A DNA stretch of 64,000 nt. Source: Ignavibacteriales bacterium (GTDB taxonomy: Bacteria > Bacteroidota > Ignavibacteria > Ignavibacteriales > Ignavibacteriaceae). The notes below the pieces were generated by a model. It made no database searches, was not told where the DNA came from, and was given only the letters and a program-made list of their open reading frames with translations. Location of the stretch: the NCBI GenBank assembly GCA_016714125.1, contig JADJNX010000011.1:18383-82382 (forward strand). Direction: 5' to 3'. The first letter of the stretch is position 1, and each line of letters starts with the position of its first letter. Positions 1 to 9,397 of this stretch are shown here, one piece after another. Both the position numbers and the translations under genes were made by a program.

Positions 1-1915
1 CATAATTGTCCCAGGTTACTTTGGATATCGGGTGTGGAAGCTCTTGCAACCATCCGTTATTTGCATGTTTTCCATCGCCAAGTGCATAACTTTGAGCAAG
101 AATCACAGCAAATTTTGCTTCATTTAAAGGATTCTTCGAAGCAACTTTTTCAACTGCAAACTTGTAATCTTCGGTTTTATTTTCTTTTTCAAGTTTTAGT
201 CCATCATGGATGATGCCGGACCAGAATTTGTCAAATGATCCAGTAACATCGTTGGATTCTTTCCAAGAAGCTTTTAGGTAATCGAGATAGGCAGTTTCTT
301 TATATCCCTCAGAACTGCCACTCAACCATTGGAGTAGGATAGCTTCTCTTTGACGGGTGTTATAAAGTGGAGCAATTACAGGCTGCATCGTACTCGTAAC
401 ATTACTTCTCACACTTGCATCTCCCCAATTCTCAAAATTATGATTCAATGGGAGAACAAAGTTTGAAACGAATGTCGTCTCATTTTGCAGTGTTGCGAGT
501 GAAACAACCAGTGGAACACTCTTAAGAGCTGCAACAAAACCTGAATCTTTTGGCAAATGATAAACAGGATTTGCATCGAGGTTTACCAAGAGTTTAATTT
601 TTCCCGATTTCATTTTCGAAATAAGATCGGCAATCTCTGTCGCGGTTGAATATTTGTGAAGTTCAACATTGGAAACAGTATTGCTGTAAAGTGAAGAACC
701 ACCCGTCATTTCATTAAGAAGATTGACAAGTACATGTACTTCAACAGGGACTGTTTCACCTGCATAAACAATTGATTTACCATTGGTCGATAAAAGATCA
801 CCAACAAGTGAATTTAAAGCTTTAACACTTTTGGGTCCAAAACCGGCTTTTTTTGCAAATGACTCAGCCGAAAAACCTGAAAGCACTCCGGCAATTTCTT
901 TTGGAATTAATCCTTTACCTTTTCCTCTTTTACCAACTTCATTGATTAATGTCATAACAAAATCGTGGTATTGGGAAGGTTTAATCCTAAGACGGTAGTC
1001 AGCATTTGCTCCTGTAGAACTGAAATTAGCTTCAGCAGCATAAATACGGTTGAATTTTTTTGTGTCGGTTACTGATCTTCTTGATGTAATGAGACGTTGT
1101 TGTTCAACACTATTACCATCCGTGCCATAAAGGTTTGCTTCAAGTGCAACAATTACATCTGCCTGATCCCATTTGATCACAGCAGGAGTTGAATCTTCAC
1201 CGTAACATTCTCGCCAGGCTGCAGATCTGTTTGCATCATTAAAAAGATCATAATAGTAGTACTTGATCCCCTTATATTTTTCTTTTAACTCAGTCATCAA
1301 CTTCATAGCAGTTGGTGATGAAATTTTGTTTGAGATAAAAGCAGCTTCACCTGCACCAAGTGTACTTAAGGCAAGTAATACTTTGTTATCCACATCTTTC
1401 CAACTGATTAGATCGTAAATCCCCTCTTTTGAAACCTGTGGTTCGGTAAATCTCTGTGGATCGTAAAGATCCATGATTGAAGCATGCCCCTTAGCGCAGA
1501 TTTTTCCGGCACTAACAGGATGATCAGGATTTCCGTCAACTTTTATTGGGCGACCTTCCCGGGTTTTGATCAGGATTCCGCATGAATGAGCACAACTTGA
1601 GCATGTGGAAGCGTAATAATTAGCTTCACCAATCGTCATTTCTTCCGGTTTTTTATTGTAGGGCATCAATTCACCCTTGTCGCGGTAGTCGCTACATCCG
1701 GCGGCAGTAAAAGCAGCGGAAGCACTTAGAAGTGCAAGGAATTTCCTTCTCGAAATTCCACTTCCCATTTTCGCGGGATCAAATTCTTCTTTAACACCGG
1801 GCATAAATTCATTATAATGGACATCATCGAGTTTACCACCCGACTTATATTCCTCGACACTACGCCAGAGTAAATCTTTATTCATGTCTTTGGGGTCTTT
1901 ATTATGCTCGTCCAT
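1..1915 (-). CDS. actB: Alternative complex III subunit B, molybdopterin-oxidoreductase-like (partial)
   Basis: This reading frame stays open from its ATG to the window edge (about 638 codons), so the C-terminal part, where the ferredoxin-like iron-sulfur domain is expected, lies outside. A twin-arginine-like motif SRRKFL followed by a hydrophobic stretch ending AAGC occurs near residue 55. It is followed by CSSCAHSCGI and by GNPDHPVSAGKIC, which are typical of the molybdopterin-oxidoreductase fold. ActB is the quinol-oxidising electron-transfer subunit of alternative complex III, a cytochrome bc1 replacement common in Bacteroidota and Chlorobi. It overlaps the preceding small gene by 14 bases and follows a pentaheme cytochrome gene, which is the expected actA-actB order. 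A PsrA/NrfC-type oxidoreductase is the alternative, but the gene order argues against it. Confidence 0.85.
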   Translation of the reverse strand, partial: MDEHNKDPKDMNKDLLWRSVEEYKSGGKLDDVHYNEFMPGVKEEFDPAKMGSGISRRKFLALLSASAAFTAAGCSDYRDKGELMPYNKKPEEMTIGEANYYASTCSSCAHSCGILIKTREGRPIKVDGNPDHPVSAGKICAKGHASIMDLYDPQRFTEPQVSKEGIYDLISWKDVDNKVLLALSTLGAGEAAFISNKISSPTAMKLMTELKEKYKGIKYYYYDLFNDANRSAAWRECYGEDSTPAVIKWDQADVIVALEANLYGTDGNSVEQQRLITSRRSVTDTKKFNRIYAAEANFSSTGANADYRLRIKPSQYHDFVMTLINEVGKRGKGKGLIPKEIAGVLSGFSAESFAKKAGFGPKSVKALNSLVGDLLSTNGKSIVYAGETVPVEVHVLVNLLNEMTGGSSLYSNTVSNVELHKYSTATEIADLISKMKSGKIKLLVNLDANPVYHLPKDSGFVAALKSVPLVVSLATLQNETTFVSNFVLPLNHNFENWGDASVRSNVTSTMQPVIAPLYNTRQREAILLQWLSGSSEGYKETAYLDYLKASWKESNDVTGSFDKFWSGIIHDGLKLEKENKTEDYKFAVEKVASKNPLNEAKFAVILAQSYALGDGKHANNGWLQELPHPISKVTWDNY

Positions 1916-2111
1916 TTACATCCCCTCCGGTTTTTCTCTTAACTGAATAAGGGTTTTCTTTCACCGTTATTTTCGCTTTCTGTTTCTCTTCCCCGTTTCC
2001 ACTGAAAAATGAGAATAGATTCCTGAAGAAAAATACTCCCGTTCCCAATACAGCCAGGGATCCTAAAAATTTTTTTCTGTCCATCTTAAGATTTTCTTTG
2101 TTTTCGGTCAT
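1902..2111 (-). CDS. Small membrane-anchored protein between ActA and ActB
   Basis: A 69-residue protein with a basic start (MDRKKFLGSL), one hydrophobic segment at about residues 15-35 containing FFF, and a soluble basic tail with the motif KITVKENPYSVKRK. I cannot assign it to a named family. Its position between actA and actB and its 14-base overlap with actB suggest translational coupling and a role as a small accessory or assembly subunit of alternative complex III. The N-terminal MDRKKFLG resembles the start of many Tat-type signals but has no paired arginines. It is probably a real gene because the spacing on both sides is operon-like. Confidence 0.65.
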   Translation of the reverse strand: MTENKENLKMDRKKFLGSLAVLGTGVFFFRNLFSFFSGNGEEKQKAKITVKENPYSVKRKTGGDVNGRA

Positions 2112-2126
2112 CTCTATATCATTCTC

Positions 2127-2693
2127 CTATCTGTGGCAGGCCCAGCAATGCTCGGGTCCTTTTTTAACCTGTTTAAGATAAGGAAGTTGCTTTTCCGGGT
2201 TACGGTGGCAGTCGAGGCATGCATTCATATTGAATGGTTTAACCTGCGAAACTTTATCCATGTTTGCTACATCTCCATGACATGAGGTACAGTCAATCCC
2301 TGTGCCCACATGGACACTGTGATTAAAGTAGGCATATTCAGCAGTTCTGTGAATCCTTTTCCATGGAATTGGATTTCCACTTTTATAATATTCTGTCAGT
2401 TTTATGATGTCGGGACGGTCTGTGCGTGCTTGTGTGTGACAATTCATGCAAATTGCGGCAGAAGGGATAGTGGCAAATCTTGTTTTTTCAACACCTGTAT
2501 GACAATACTGACAATCGATTTTCATCGTACCGGCATGCAACTTGTGAGAAAAATTAATTGGCTGATCGGGTGCATACCCAACCCCGTCTCTCTCTGCTCT
2601 GGAGACATAAAATGTGGTTACAAAAGACGCAAGCGCCACAAATATCACTATCGGTAACCGTATCCGTAATAGATAGTTGATAAAACTACTCAT
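2127..2693 (-). CDS. actA: Alternative complex III subunit A, pentaheme cytochrome c
   Basis: A 188-residue protein with an N-terminal membrane anchor (about residues 10-30) followed by a periplasmic domain holding five CxxCH haem-binding motifs: CQYCH, CMNCH, CTSCH, CLDCH and CWACH. Several extra histidines (FSHKLH, FNHSVH) are placed as in multihaem c3/c7-type folds, where they act as distal haem ligands. Length, anchor and haem count match ActA, which passes electrons from the quinol-oxidising core to a terminal oxidase or soluble cytochrome. It is the first gene of the operon here; a 312-base non-coding stretch precedes it. Confidence 0.88.
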   Translation of the reverse strand: MSSFINYLLRIRLPIVIFVALASFVTTFYVSRAERDGVGYAPDQPINFSHKLHAGTMKIDCQYCHTGVEKTRFATIPSAAICMNCHTQARTDRPDIIKLTEYYKSGNPIPWKRIHRTAEYAYFNHSVHVGTGIDCTSCHGDVANMDKVSQVKPFNMNACLDCHRNPEKQLPYLKQVKKGPEHCWACHR

Positions 2694-3005
2694 CGCTTAC
2701 CTTCGCTTAAATTACTAAAAAATTTACGAGTTAAGTTGAAACTTGGGTGAGACAATTCAATAAAGGAACTTTTTTGGGGAGTACCTTCAGAATGGAATAA
2801 AATATGGAATCGGGTGTAATTAGGTATCAAAATATCAGATTATACACGAATTACTGAAAAAATCGTTATTTATGATGATTTAATTTTTGTTGCGGAATAT
2901 TATAAATATGTCTTGAAAAAGTAAGAAAAATCTAACAAATAAAGAAAAATATTTCCTCTTTTGGAACCTTTTTAAGAGATGTATTTGTGATAAATCGAAA
3001 ATAAA
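2694..3005. other. Non-coding gap upstream of actA
   Basis: About 310 very A+T-rich bases between the end of glcF and the start of actA. I see no ORF, RNA gene or convincing hairpin. The stretch must hold the promoter of the alternative complex III operon and the 3' end of the glcD-glcF transcript, but I cannot assign either precisely. Confidence 0.5.
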
Positions 3006-4379
3006 TTAGATTTTCTTCTTTTTATACGCCCGGTTCAAAAAAGTTGCCAAATGTAGTACTTCCATCTTGTGATCATATTTTTCGGTTCCGTGCTGAATCT
3101 GACCCATACATCCGGGATTTGCCATCACCACAACTTCCGATGCGGTCGCCCTTAAATTCCCCATCTTTCTCACAAGAAAATTGAGCGCATCATCATATCG
3201 AGCAACATTATAAATGCCGGCACTTCCACAACACCAGGATGCTTCATTCAATTCTGAGTACTTTACCCCACCAACTGATTTTATTATTTCTCTCGGAGCA
3301 ACAGTAATTTTTTGAGTATGTGCAAGGTGACAAGCGTCATGATAAGTGATTCGTCCCTCGTAATTATAATTTTCTGCTCTAAACCCTGTTTCATAAAGAA
3401 ATTCAGATATATCCTTCACTTTTGAAGAGAATTTTACAGCGAAATTTTCTTCGCCGGTGACTTCCTTACTCTGTGACTCGGTAACTTCCCCCATGGAGTT
3501 TTCATCAATATTTTCGTTTTCACTCTCGTCAAAGACATGACCATATTCCTTCATATATGCTCCGCAACCGGCTGAGTTGGATATCAAGAAGTCATAATCA
3601 TAATTTTTAAAAAGTTCCATGGTTTTAAGAGCAAGCTCTTTCCCCTTTTTCTGTTCACCGTTGTGAGCATGTAAGGAACCACAGCACCCCTGATTCCGGG
3701 GAATTATCACCTCACAACCGTGTTGAATCAAAACATCCAGTGTGTCGGAATTGATATCTGCAAAAGCTACATCCATTAAACATCCTAAAGGAAGCAGTAC
3801 ACGATATCGTGCAGGTTCAGCAGGTGTGTAGATCTCACTCATCATATCACTGCTGAATCTTTTGGAAAATTTTGGAGACATCTTATCAACTGCGCCAAGA
3901 TTTCCACCAAGCATCTTGAACATTCCGACGTCGTGAAGGAATCTTTGAAGTCCCGATGCCTGATAAAAATAGATAAGCCTTGCAACAATTTTCAAAATTG
4001 GTTGATTCGCCACGATAAAATTCAATCCAAATCGTCTTATAGCTCTAACTTTTAAGGGCTCAAGGTTTTCTCTTGAAACCTCTTCGCGAGCAGCCTCAAT
4101 TATTGCACCATATTTAACGCCTGCGGGACATGCAGTTTCACACGCCTGACAATCGAGACAAAAGCTTATTTCATTTAAATATGTATCGTTTACTTCCAGC
4201 TTCCCTTCGGCAACAGATTTTACTAATCTGATTCTACCCCGGGGTGAAGAGGACTCAAGTTTTGTGACATTGTATGTTGGACAAGTTGGAAGGCACATAC
4301 CACAATGCATACACTGTAAAAGCAGGTCGTCTGAAATCAGTCCACTTAGCAAAGTTTTTTGAAGGGGTGACTCATCCAT
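3006..4379 (-). CDS. glcF: Glycolate/lactate oxidase iron-sulfur subunit (GlcF-type)
   Basis: Two 4Fe-4S ferredoxin motifs lie near the N-terminus (CMHCGMCLPTCP and CLDCQACETACP). The C-terminal half contains two cysteine-rich CCG modules (GCCGS and WCCGS), the heterodisulfide-reductase-D/GlcF arrangement. The protein would take electrons from the FAD subunit GlcD and pass them to the quinone pool. I chose the ATG at 4379, one base after the glcD stop. An in-frame GTG/TTG-type extension to 4445 would lie inside glcD. About 457 residues is a normal GlcF length. An acidic insert (around DESENENIDEN) before the last third looks like a low-complexity linker. D-lactate and glycolate are equally plausible substrates. 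Confidence 0.85.
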   Translation of the reverse strand: MDESPLQKTLLSGLISDDLLLQCMHCGMCLPTCPTYNVTKLESSSPRGRIRLVKSVAEGKLEVNDTYLNEISFCLDCQACETACPAGVKYGAIIEAAREEVSRENLEPLKVRAIRRFGLNFIVANQPILKIVARLIYFYQASGLQRFLHDVGMFKMLGGNLGAVDKMSPKFSKRFSSDMMSEIYTPAEPARYRVLLPLGCLMDVAFADINSDTLDVLIQHGCEVIIPRNQGCCGSLHAHNGEQKKGKELALKTMELFKNYDYDFLISNSAGCGAYMKEYGHVFDESENENIDENSMGEVTESQSKEVTGEENFAVKFSSKVKDISEFLYETGFRAENYNYEGRITYHDACHLAHTQKITVAPREIIKSVGGVKYSELNEASWCCGSAGIYNVARYDDALNFLVRKMGNLRATASEVVVMANPGCMGQIQHGTEKYDHKMEVLHLATFLNRAYKKKKI

Positions 4380-4380
4380 A

Positions 4381-5832
4381 TCAGTGATTGTGGGTATGTG
4401 TGAAATCGTGTATCTGTTCCCTGTTTTTAGGGAGTGCACCTTCACATTTTGGTTTCATTGTTAGAATCTTGCCGGGGTTCAGAACATTGTTCTCATCCAA
4501 AGATTTTTTGATCTTTTGCATAAAATCAACTCCAACGGAACCGACTGAACTTTCAAGGAAATCCTTCTTTGCGAGTCCTGTGCCATGTTCGCCCGTAATA
4601 GTTCCACCAAGTTTAATTGCTTCATTAAAGATGTAATCGAAAGCACGGTGAGCATTTTGGATCCCTTTTTCATCGCGCTCGTCAGTGAGGCAAGTAGGGT
4701 GGAGATTACCATCACCGGCATGCCCAAAATTACCAATTGTAACATCAAACATTTTAGCAGCATTTTGCACTTTTTCGATCATTACCGGCAATTCACTTCG
4801 AGGTACAGTGGCATCTTCTAAAATTGTTGTGGGCTTAACTCTAGCCAGGGCACTGAATGCTGTTCTTCGTGCCGCTTTTAATGTGAGTGCTTCTGCTTCA
4901 TTTGATGCTACTTTTACATAGGTTGACCGGTTTTTCTTAAGCGCTGCTACAACTTTAGTCGCATCTTCATCAACCTCGGCACCCATGCCGTCAAGTTCAA
5001 TAATTAAAATGGCTTCACTGTTTCTTGGAAGACCAATTTTGGTATAATCTTCGATACAATTGATTGTAGTATGATCTAAAAATTCCATCATTGCCGGAAC
5101 AACATGAGCAGCAATGATATCTGAGACTGCTTTTCCGCTGTCAACCATTGTATCAAAATATGCCGTCATGGTGATCGATTTTTGTGGTTTTGGGATCAAC
5201 TTGAGGAGTATTTTGGTGAAAATCCCAAGAGTCCCCTCACTTCCGATCATCACATCCCGCAAATTGTAGCCGGCAACATCTTTAAAGTTTTTGCCTCCGG
5301 TTTTAAGAAACTCTCCACTTGGGAGAATAGCCTCAAGCCCCATTACATAATTTTTTGTTACTCCATATTTTAAACCACGGAGTCCACCGGCATTTTCAGC
5401 AACATTCCCACCAATCGTACAAATCTTCATACTTCCCGGATCAGGTGGATAAAACAAACCCATTTTTTCAACACGAGTTTGAAATGTTTCTGTGATCACA
5501 CCGGGTTCCACCCATGCAGTCAGGTTTTCTTCATCAACTTCAATTATCCTGTCCCATTTTGTCATGACAAGTACAATTGAGTTATCAACCGGAATGGAAC
5601 CGCCACTTAGTCCTGTCCCTGAACCACGCGGAACAACGGCAAAATTTTCATTATTTGCGAGTTCCATTATTTGTGCAATTTGTTCCTTGTTTTCAGGAAA
5701 AACTACCGCCTCGGGGAGTTTACTTAATAGAGGTGTCCCATCGTATGAATAGGCTTCTTTGTGGACAGGGTCGGTAAGGAGGTTCTTTTTTGAAACTATC
5801 TCTCCAATTTTGGAGAGTATCAATGGTGTCAT
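4381..5832 (-). CDS. glcD: FAD-linked 2-hydroxyacid dehydrogenase (GlcD-type)
   Basis: A 483-residue flavoprotein. The PCMH-type FAD-binding domain shows PRGSGTGLSGG and TIGGNVAENAGG, and the C-terminal lid domain shows GNFGHAGDGNLHP and GEHGTGL, the histidine-bearing active-site motifs of the GlcD/D-lactate dehydrogenase family. It oxidises glycolate or D-lactate to the 2-oxo acid at the inner face of the membrane. The gene starts with an ATGA overlap on the upstream zinc-ribbon gene and is followed one base later by glcF, so the two subunits are co-translated. Confidence 0.88.
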   Translation of the reverse strand: MTPLILSKIGEIVSKKNLLTDPVHKEAYSYDGTPLLSKLPEAVVFPENKEQIAQIMELANNENFAVVPRGSGTGLSGGSIPVDNSIVLVMTKWDRIIEVDEENLTAWVEPGVITETFQTRVEKMGLFYPPDPGSMKICTIGGNVAENAGGLRGLKYGVTKNYVMGLEAILPSGEFLKTGGKNFKDVAGYNLRDVMIGSEGTLGIFTKILLKLIPKPQKSITMTAYFDTMVDSGKAVSDIIAAHVVPAMMEFLDHTTINCIEDYTKIGLPRNSEAILIIELDGMGAEVDEDATKVVAALKKNRSTYVKVASNEAEALTLKAARRTAFSALARVKPTTILEDATVPRSELPVMIEKVQNAAKMFDVTIGNFGHAGDGNLHPTCLTDERDEKGIQNAHRAFDYIFNEAIKLGGTITGEHGTGLAKKDFLESSVGSVGVDFMQKIKKSLDENNVLNPGKILTMKPKCEGALPKNREQIHDFTHTHNH

Positions 5833-6134
5833 TTTACAAATCTTTGTATAACATATTTAACTGCAAAGCCTGTTAGTAGTGCAATAATCACATAAGTTGC
5901 AAGAAGTTTCACCCCGTCAATTGTGAGAACGAAGGTTGACTTATAACCTCTCCAGCCGCAATTTGTACATCTGTAAACTTTGAACCAGGTGAGATTTTTT
6001 ACAGCACCTTCAAATACGCTGCGGGTTTTTGATCTTCTTAAAGTATTAAACTGTGTGCACGAGGGACATTTGGAAAATGTTGCGTCCCGACGAAATCCTA
6101 CTCTTTTTGATTTTAATCTTCTTTTTTGAGCCAT
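5829..6134 (-). CDS. Zinc-ribbon membrane protein, unknown function
   Basis: A 101-residue protein. The basic N-terminus is followed by two cysteine pairs (CPSC and CTNCGWRG) spaced as in a rubredoxin-like zinc ribbon, and then by one C-terminal transmembrane helix (about residues 77-95). I do not recognise a characterised family. It lies directly after the S41 protease gene with no gap and overlaps glcD by four bases, so it is co-transcribed with both. Confidence 0.6.
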   Translation of the reverse strand: MAQKRRLKSKRVGFRRDATFSKCPSCTQFNTLRRSKTRSVFEGAVKNLTWFKVYRCTNCGWRGYKSTFVLTIDGVKLLATYVIIALLTGFAVKYVIQRFVK

Positions 6135-7796
6135 CTATTTTAAAGCCAGTAATTTTCTGTAAAGTGATTTATTGTTGATTATATCCATGGCGGTTTTAAA
6201 CTGTACATCGCCGGTTAACCTGTACTTGATTCTGAAACCACTATCGTGGTATCTGCCCGCCAATTCGAGGAGAATTTCATTCGCTGTCTCTGTTTTATGC
6301 AGATCCAGGATATTTTTTGAGGTTTTCTCAATCTCTTTTTTTAATTCTTCAATTTTCCCCTGCAAATGTACATAATTTTTATCTTGTCCAAAAGTTTGAA
6401 TCAGTTCATTTAGCTGAACTATTCTGGGGTGTTTAAATTCATATTTTTTCTTCTGAATAAAAGACCTGAATTCATCGAGAATTAAGCTCTCTTTTAAATT
6501 CTCAAATTTTAATCCTTTGTTCTTCTCGTAAAATCCGTTCACAAACTCAAATATCATTCCTTTTGCGAGAAGGTCTTTAACAAAATCGGATTTAAGTTTG
6601 GCAGCCACAGTTGTATCCGGTGAGATTCCTCCCCCACTGTAAACGAGTCTGTTATTTTTTGTTCTGAACTCTGTTGTCAATACGGAATCATGTTTTCCGA
6701 TAACTTTATTGTCTAAAGCGTAATCAATTTTTTGGATGCTTCTCCCCGAAGGCGTGTAATATCTCGATGTAGTAATTTTAACCGATGTATTGTAGCTTAA
6801 TGAAGTGACGGTTTGAACAAGGCCCTTTCCAAAAGACTTTTCACCCACAATTATTGCTCTGTCATAATCTTGAAGAGCTCCTGCAACTATCTCTGATGCA
6901 GATGCTGTCCCTCCATCGATCAACACCGCCATATCAACAGATTTTAATAGTGGTTCTTGTTCAGCAAAAAATTTACGTAAAGAAACTGAGTCTCTTCCCT
7001 TGGTAGTTACAATTAAATCACCTCTGTTAAGAAATTTATTTGATACATCTATTGCCATATCGAGAAGTCCTCCGGGGTTACCTCTGAGGTCGAGGACAAC
7101 TGTTTCAATTTTTCTGACAGAGTTTAACTTAACAATTTCATTTCGCAGTTCTTCACCTGCTGTGCGAGTGAACCCCGATAATTTAATATAAGCATTTGAA
7201 GAATTTTCAGGTATAAATCCTGCAAAAGCAACATTTTTAACAGATATTTCTTCTCTAAGCAGAGTAAATGAGAGAGTATCATTAGGTTCTCCCCTTAAAA
7301 CTTTAAGGTCAACAAAAGTACCCGGCGCACCTTTTACAAGTTTTGATACATCATCATAGTTGGAGGGTTTAACTTTTACTCCTGACACCTCAAAAAGTGC
7401 ATCACCCGGAAGCAGTCCTTGCTTCTGAGCAGAGTATCCATCCATGACTTCGATAATAAGCACATGTTCACCTCTGATACCAACAGTTATACCAATTCCG
7501 CCATATTTCCCCTTGGTCATCAAATCGATGTCATCCTGTCGCTTTTCATCAATAAAGGTGGTGTATGGATCAAGCTCTTTTAACATCCCTCTGATTCCGG
7601 CACGGATAAATTCTTCCGGATTCACCTCATCAACGTAGTTGAGAGTAATCTCTTTATAAACACGAGAGAAGATGTCGATGTTTTTACCAATTTCAAAATA
7701 GATATCACCAAAAACCGAATAGAATCCAAACGAAAGAAAAGCTATTCCGGGTATCAAAATCCACTGGTATTTGTCGATCAGATTTTTCTTCATCAA
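6135..7796 (-). CDS. S41-family C-terminal processing protease
   Basis: A 553-residue CtpA/Prc-type serine protease. An N-terminal membrane anchor (about residues 12-30) is followed by the S41 N-terminal helices, a PDZ domain with KYGGIGI and PGDAL (about residues 95-175), and the catalytic core. Judged by family spacing, the dyad is Ser299 in GGTASASEIVAG and Lys324 in SFGKGLVQ. The roughly 170 residues after the core are lysine-rich and helical. These enzymes trim C-termini of periplasmic and envelope proteins. The start overlaps the stop of tmk by four bases. Confidence 0.88.
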   Translation of the reverse strand: MMKKNLIDKYQWILIPGIAFLSFGFYSVFGDIYFEIGKNIDIFSRVYKEITLNYVDEVNPEEFIRAGIRGMLKELDPYTTFIDEKRQDDIDLMTKGKYGGIGITVGIRGEHVLIIEVMDGYSAQKQGLLPGDALFEVSGVKVKPSNYDDVSKLVKGAPGTFVDLKVLRGEPNDTLSFTLLREEISVKNVAFAGFIPENSSNAYIKLSGFTRTAGEELRNEIVKLNSVRKIETVVLDLRGNPGGLLDMAIDVSNKFLNRGDLIVTTKGRDSVSLRKFFAEQEPLLKSVDMAVLIDGGTASASEIVAGALQDYDRAIIVGEKSFGKGLVQTVTSLSYNTSVKITTSRYYTPSGRSIQKIDYALDNKVIGKHDSVLTTEFRTKNNRLVYSGGGISPDTTVAAKLKSDFVKDLLAKGMIFEFVNGFYEKNKGLKFENLKESLILDEFRSFIQKKKYEFKHPRIVQLNELIQTFGQDKNYVHLQGKIEELKKEIEKTSKNILDLHKTETANEILLELAGRYHDSGFRIKYRLTGDVQFKTAMDIINNKSLYRKLLALK

Positions 7797-8443
7797 ATTC
7801 CTTTTATTAATCCTCTATTGTCCGAGGCTATATTCATTGTATCGTAAAGTATATTTAAAATATCATTATGAACTTCAACTGCTGTTCTCTCTCCGTCTAT
7901 CGCTTTAATTCTTTGCGGAAACTCCAAAGTGAGCTTCTCATATCCAGAAATTACATTTGAATAAAAAGCATCATCCGATTTTTCAATTCGGTCGAGATCG
8001 GCTTTTGAATTGTTTTTTCTTCTTGTGGATTCTTCCACAGAGAGTCTTAAATAAAAAGTCAAATCCGGGATCGTTCCCCCGGTGGCAATTTCATTTATTT
8101 TTTTCACTGCTTCAGCACTTAAGCCTCTTCCAAATCCCTGGTAGGCAGTTGTCGAGTCGTGAAATCTATCTGCTATCACTACGCATCCGTCCTTAATCAA
8201 AGGACGAATCACTTCCCTGACAACTTGTGCACGAGCAGCTGAGAAGAGAAATATCTCTGTTTCGTCACACATTTCAAGATGTTTTTTATTGAGCAGTATC
8301 TCTCTTATTTTCTCGGATATAGCTGTTCCGCCCGGTTCACGGATTATCTCAACTCGCCTTCCAAGGTTTTCCAGATACTTCTTTAATAAATTGATCTGAG
8401 TGGTTTTCCCACAAAAATCTATGCCTTCAAAACTTATAAACAT
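7793..8443 (-). CDS. tmk: Thymidylate kinase
   Basis: Phosphorylates dTMP to dTDP. The P-loop reads FEGIDFCGKTTQ, in which Cys replaces the more common Gly/Ala. The DRX-type motif is DRFHDSTTAYQGFGRG, and REPGGT supplies the family arginine. At 216 residues the length is normal. A C-terminal extension of about 15 residues runs to the start of the protease gene. It is separated by three bases from the YbbR gene upstream. Confidence 0.92.
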   Translation of the reverse strand: MFISFEGIDFCGKTTQINLLKKYLENLGRRVEIIREPGGTAISEKIREILLNKKHLEMCDETEIFLFSAARAQVVREVIRPLIKDGCVVIADRFHDSTTAYQGFGRGLSAEAVKKINEIATGGTIPDLTFYLRLSVEESTRRKNNSKADLDRIEKSDDAFYSNVISGYEKLTLEFPQRIKAIDGERTAVEVHNDILNILYDTMNIASDNRGLIKGI

Positions 8444-8446
8444 ATC

Positions 8447-9358
8447 TCAATACTGCTTAATTATATATCTTATTCTCGCCGGCTTTACATCCACGAAGGA
8501 TACATTATCCGGAAGAATTATGTTTGGAATCGTCGTACCCGACGAGTCCCTTATCATTTCATTGTAGTTTAACAGCGCCTTAACTTCTTCAGGTTTAATC
8601 AATCCGATCCTCTCAATCCCTCCTCTAATCACTACTGTAACCTCATCCGGAACAAGAACAACTTCCTTACCCTCAGGTTTATCCAGAACTGTGATTTTTA
8701 CCCCTTCAATTTCTCTGTCAGCGATTTTTTGAACATCAATTTCAAGTGTTACCTTCTGAGGATAAATTTCAACGCCCTTAATTCCTTCAAGATTTACCTC
8801 AATAATCATCTTTTCCTTCAGACCCTTAAAAGTCGTTCGAACAGTTTTGATTTGGCGAATCTCTGAAACTAATTTTGCACTCCCCCTTACCCTGACTGAA
8901 GAAGGTGTAATTTTAATTTTGTCTGCAAGGCCAAATCCTTGTTCAAACTGTAAAGCCAGTTCTGGGACCACATTTCTTTGAGAAATCTCCACTTTTTCTG
9001 TCTTAATACTTAGATACGGAGGTTGAATATCGATTATTCCAAATTCAGCAGAGAGCCAGGAATTTTCATCCAGCAAATTTGCAAGATAAACTCCTGAATT
9101 AATGCTGTCTTTTGAAATCGGAATGGTGAATCTTTTATCCGAGTCGAAGTAAAAAGAGATGAATTTCCATCCCTGTCCCTTAAGTTTTACCTCTATCTCC
9201 CTGGGGAGACTATGGTCCACTATAAGGTCGGGAGGGAGATTTGAATAGACAACCGGAATTTTTGATGTGAGATAAAAATCACCGGAAAGTGTAATAAATA
9301 TCCATGCTCCTGCTGCCAGAAGCAGGGAGATAAGAATTGAAGGTAAATTTTGCTTCAT
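8447..9358 (-). CDS. YbbR-like domain protein (CdaR-type)
   Basis: A 303-residue protein with one N-terminal transmembrane helix (about residues 7-27) and a series of YbbR-like beta-rich repeats. The start of the mature part (PVVYSNLPPDL) is typical of the family. YbbR/CdaR proteins sit outside the membrane next to the diadenylate cyclase CdaA in Gram-positives. No cyclase gene is visible here, so the role is open. Gene order BMC - ybbR - tmk - protease is compact on one strand. Confidence 0.8.
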   Translation of the reverse strand: MKQNLPSILISLLLAAGAWIFITLSGDFYLTSKIPVVYSNLPPDLIVDHSLPREIEVKLKGQGWKFISFYFDSDKRFTIPISKDSINSGVYLANLLDENSWLSAEFGIIDIQPPYLSIKTEKVEISQRNVVPELALQFEQGFGLADKIKITPSSVRVRGSAKLVSEIRQIKTVRTTFKGLKEKMIIEVNLEGIKGVEIYPQKVTLEIDVQKIADREIEGVKITVLDKPEGKEVVLVPDEVTVVIRGGIERIGLIKPEEVKALLNYNEMIRDSSGTTIPNIILPDNVSFVDVKPARIRYIIKQY

Positions 9359-9397
9359 TATGAAGTGCCGTAATCCTCTTGCAAGAATATTATGAGT

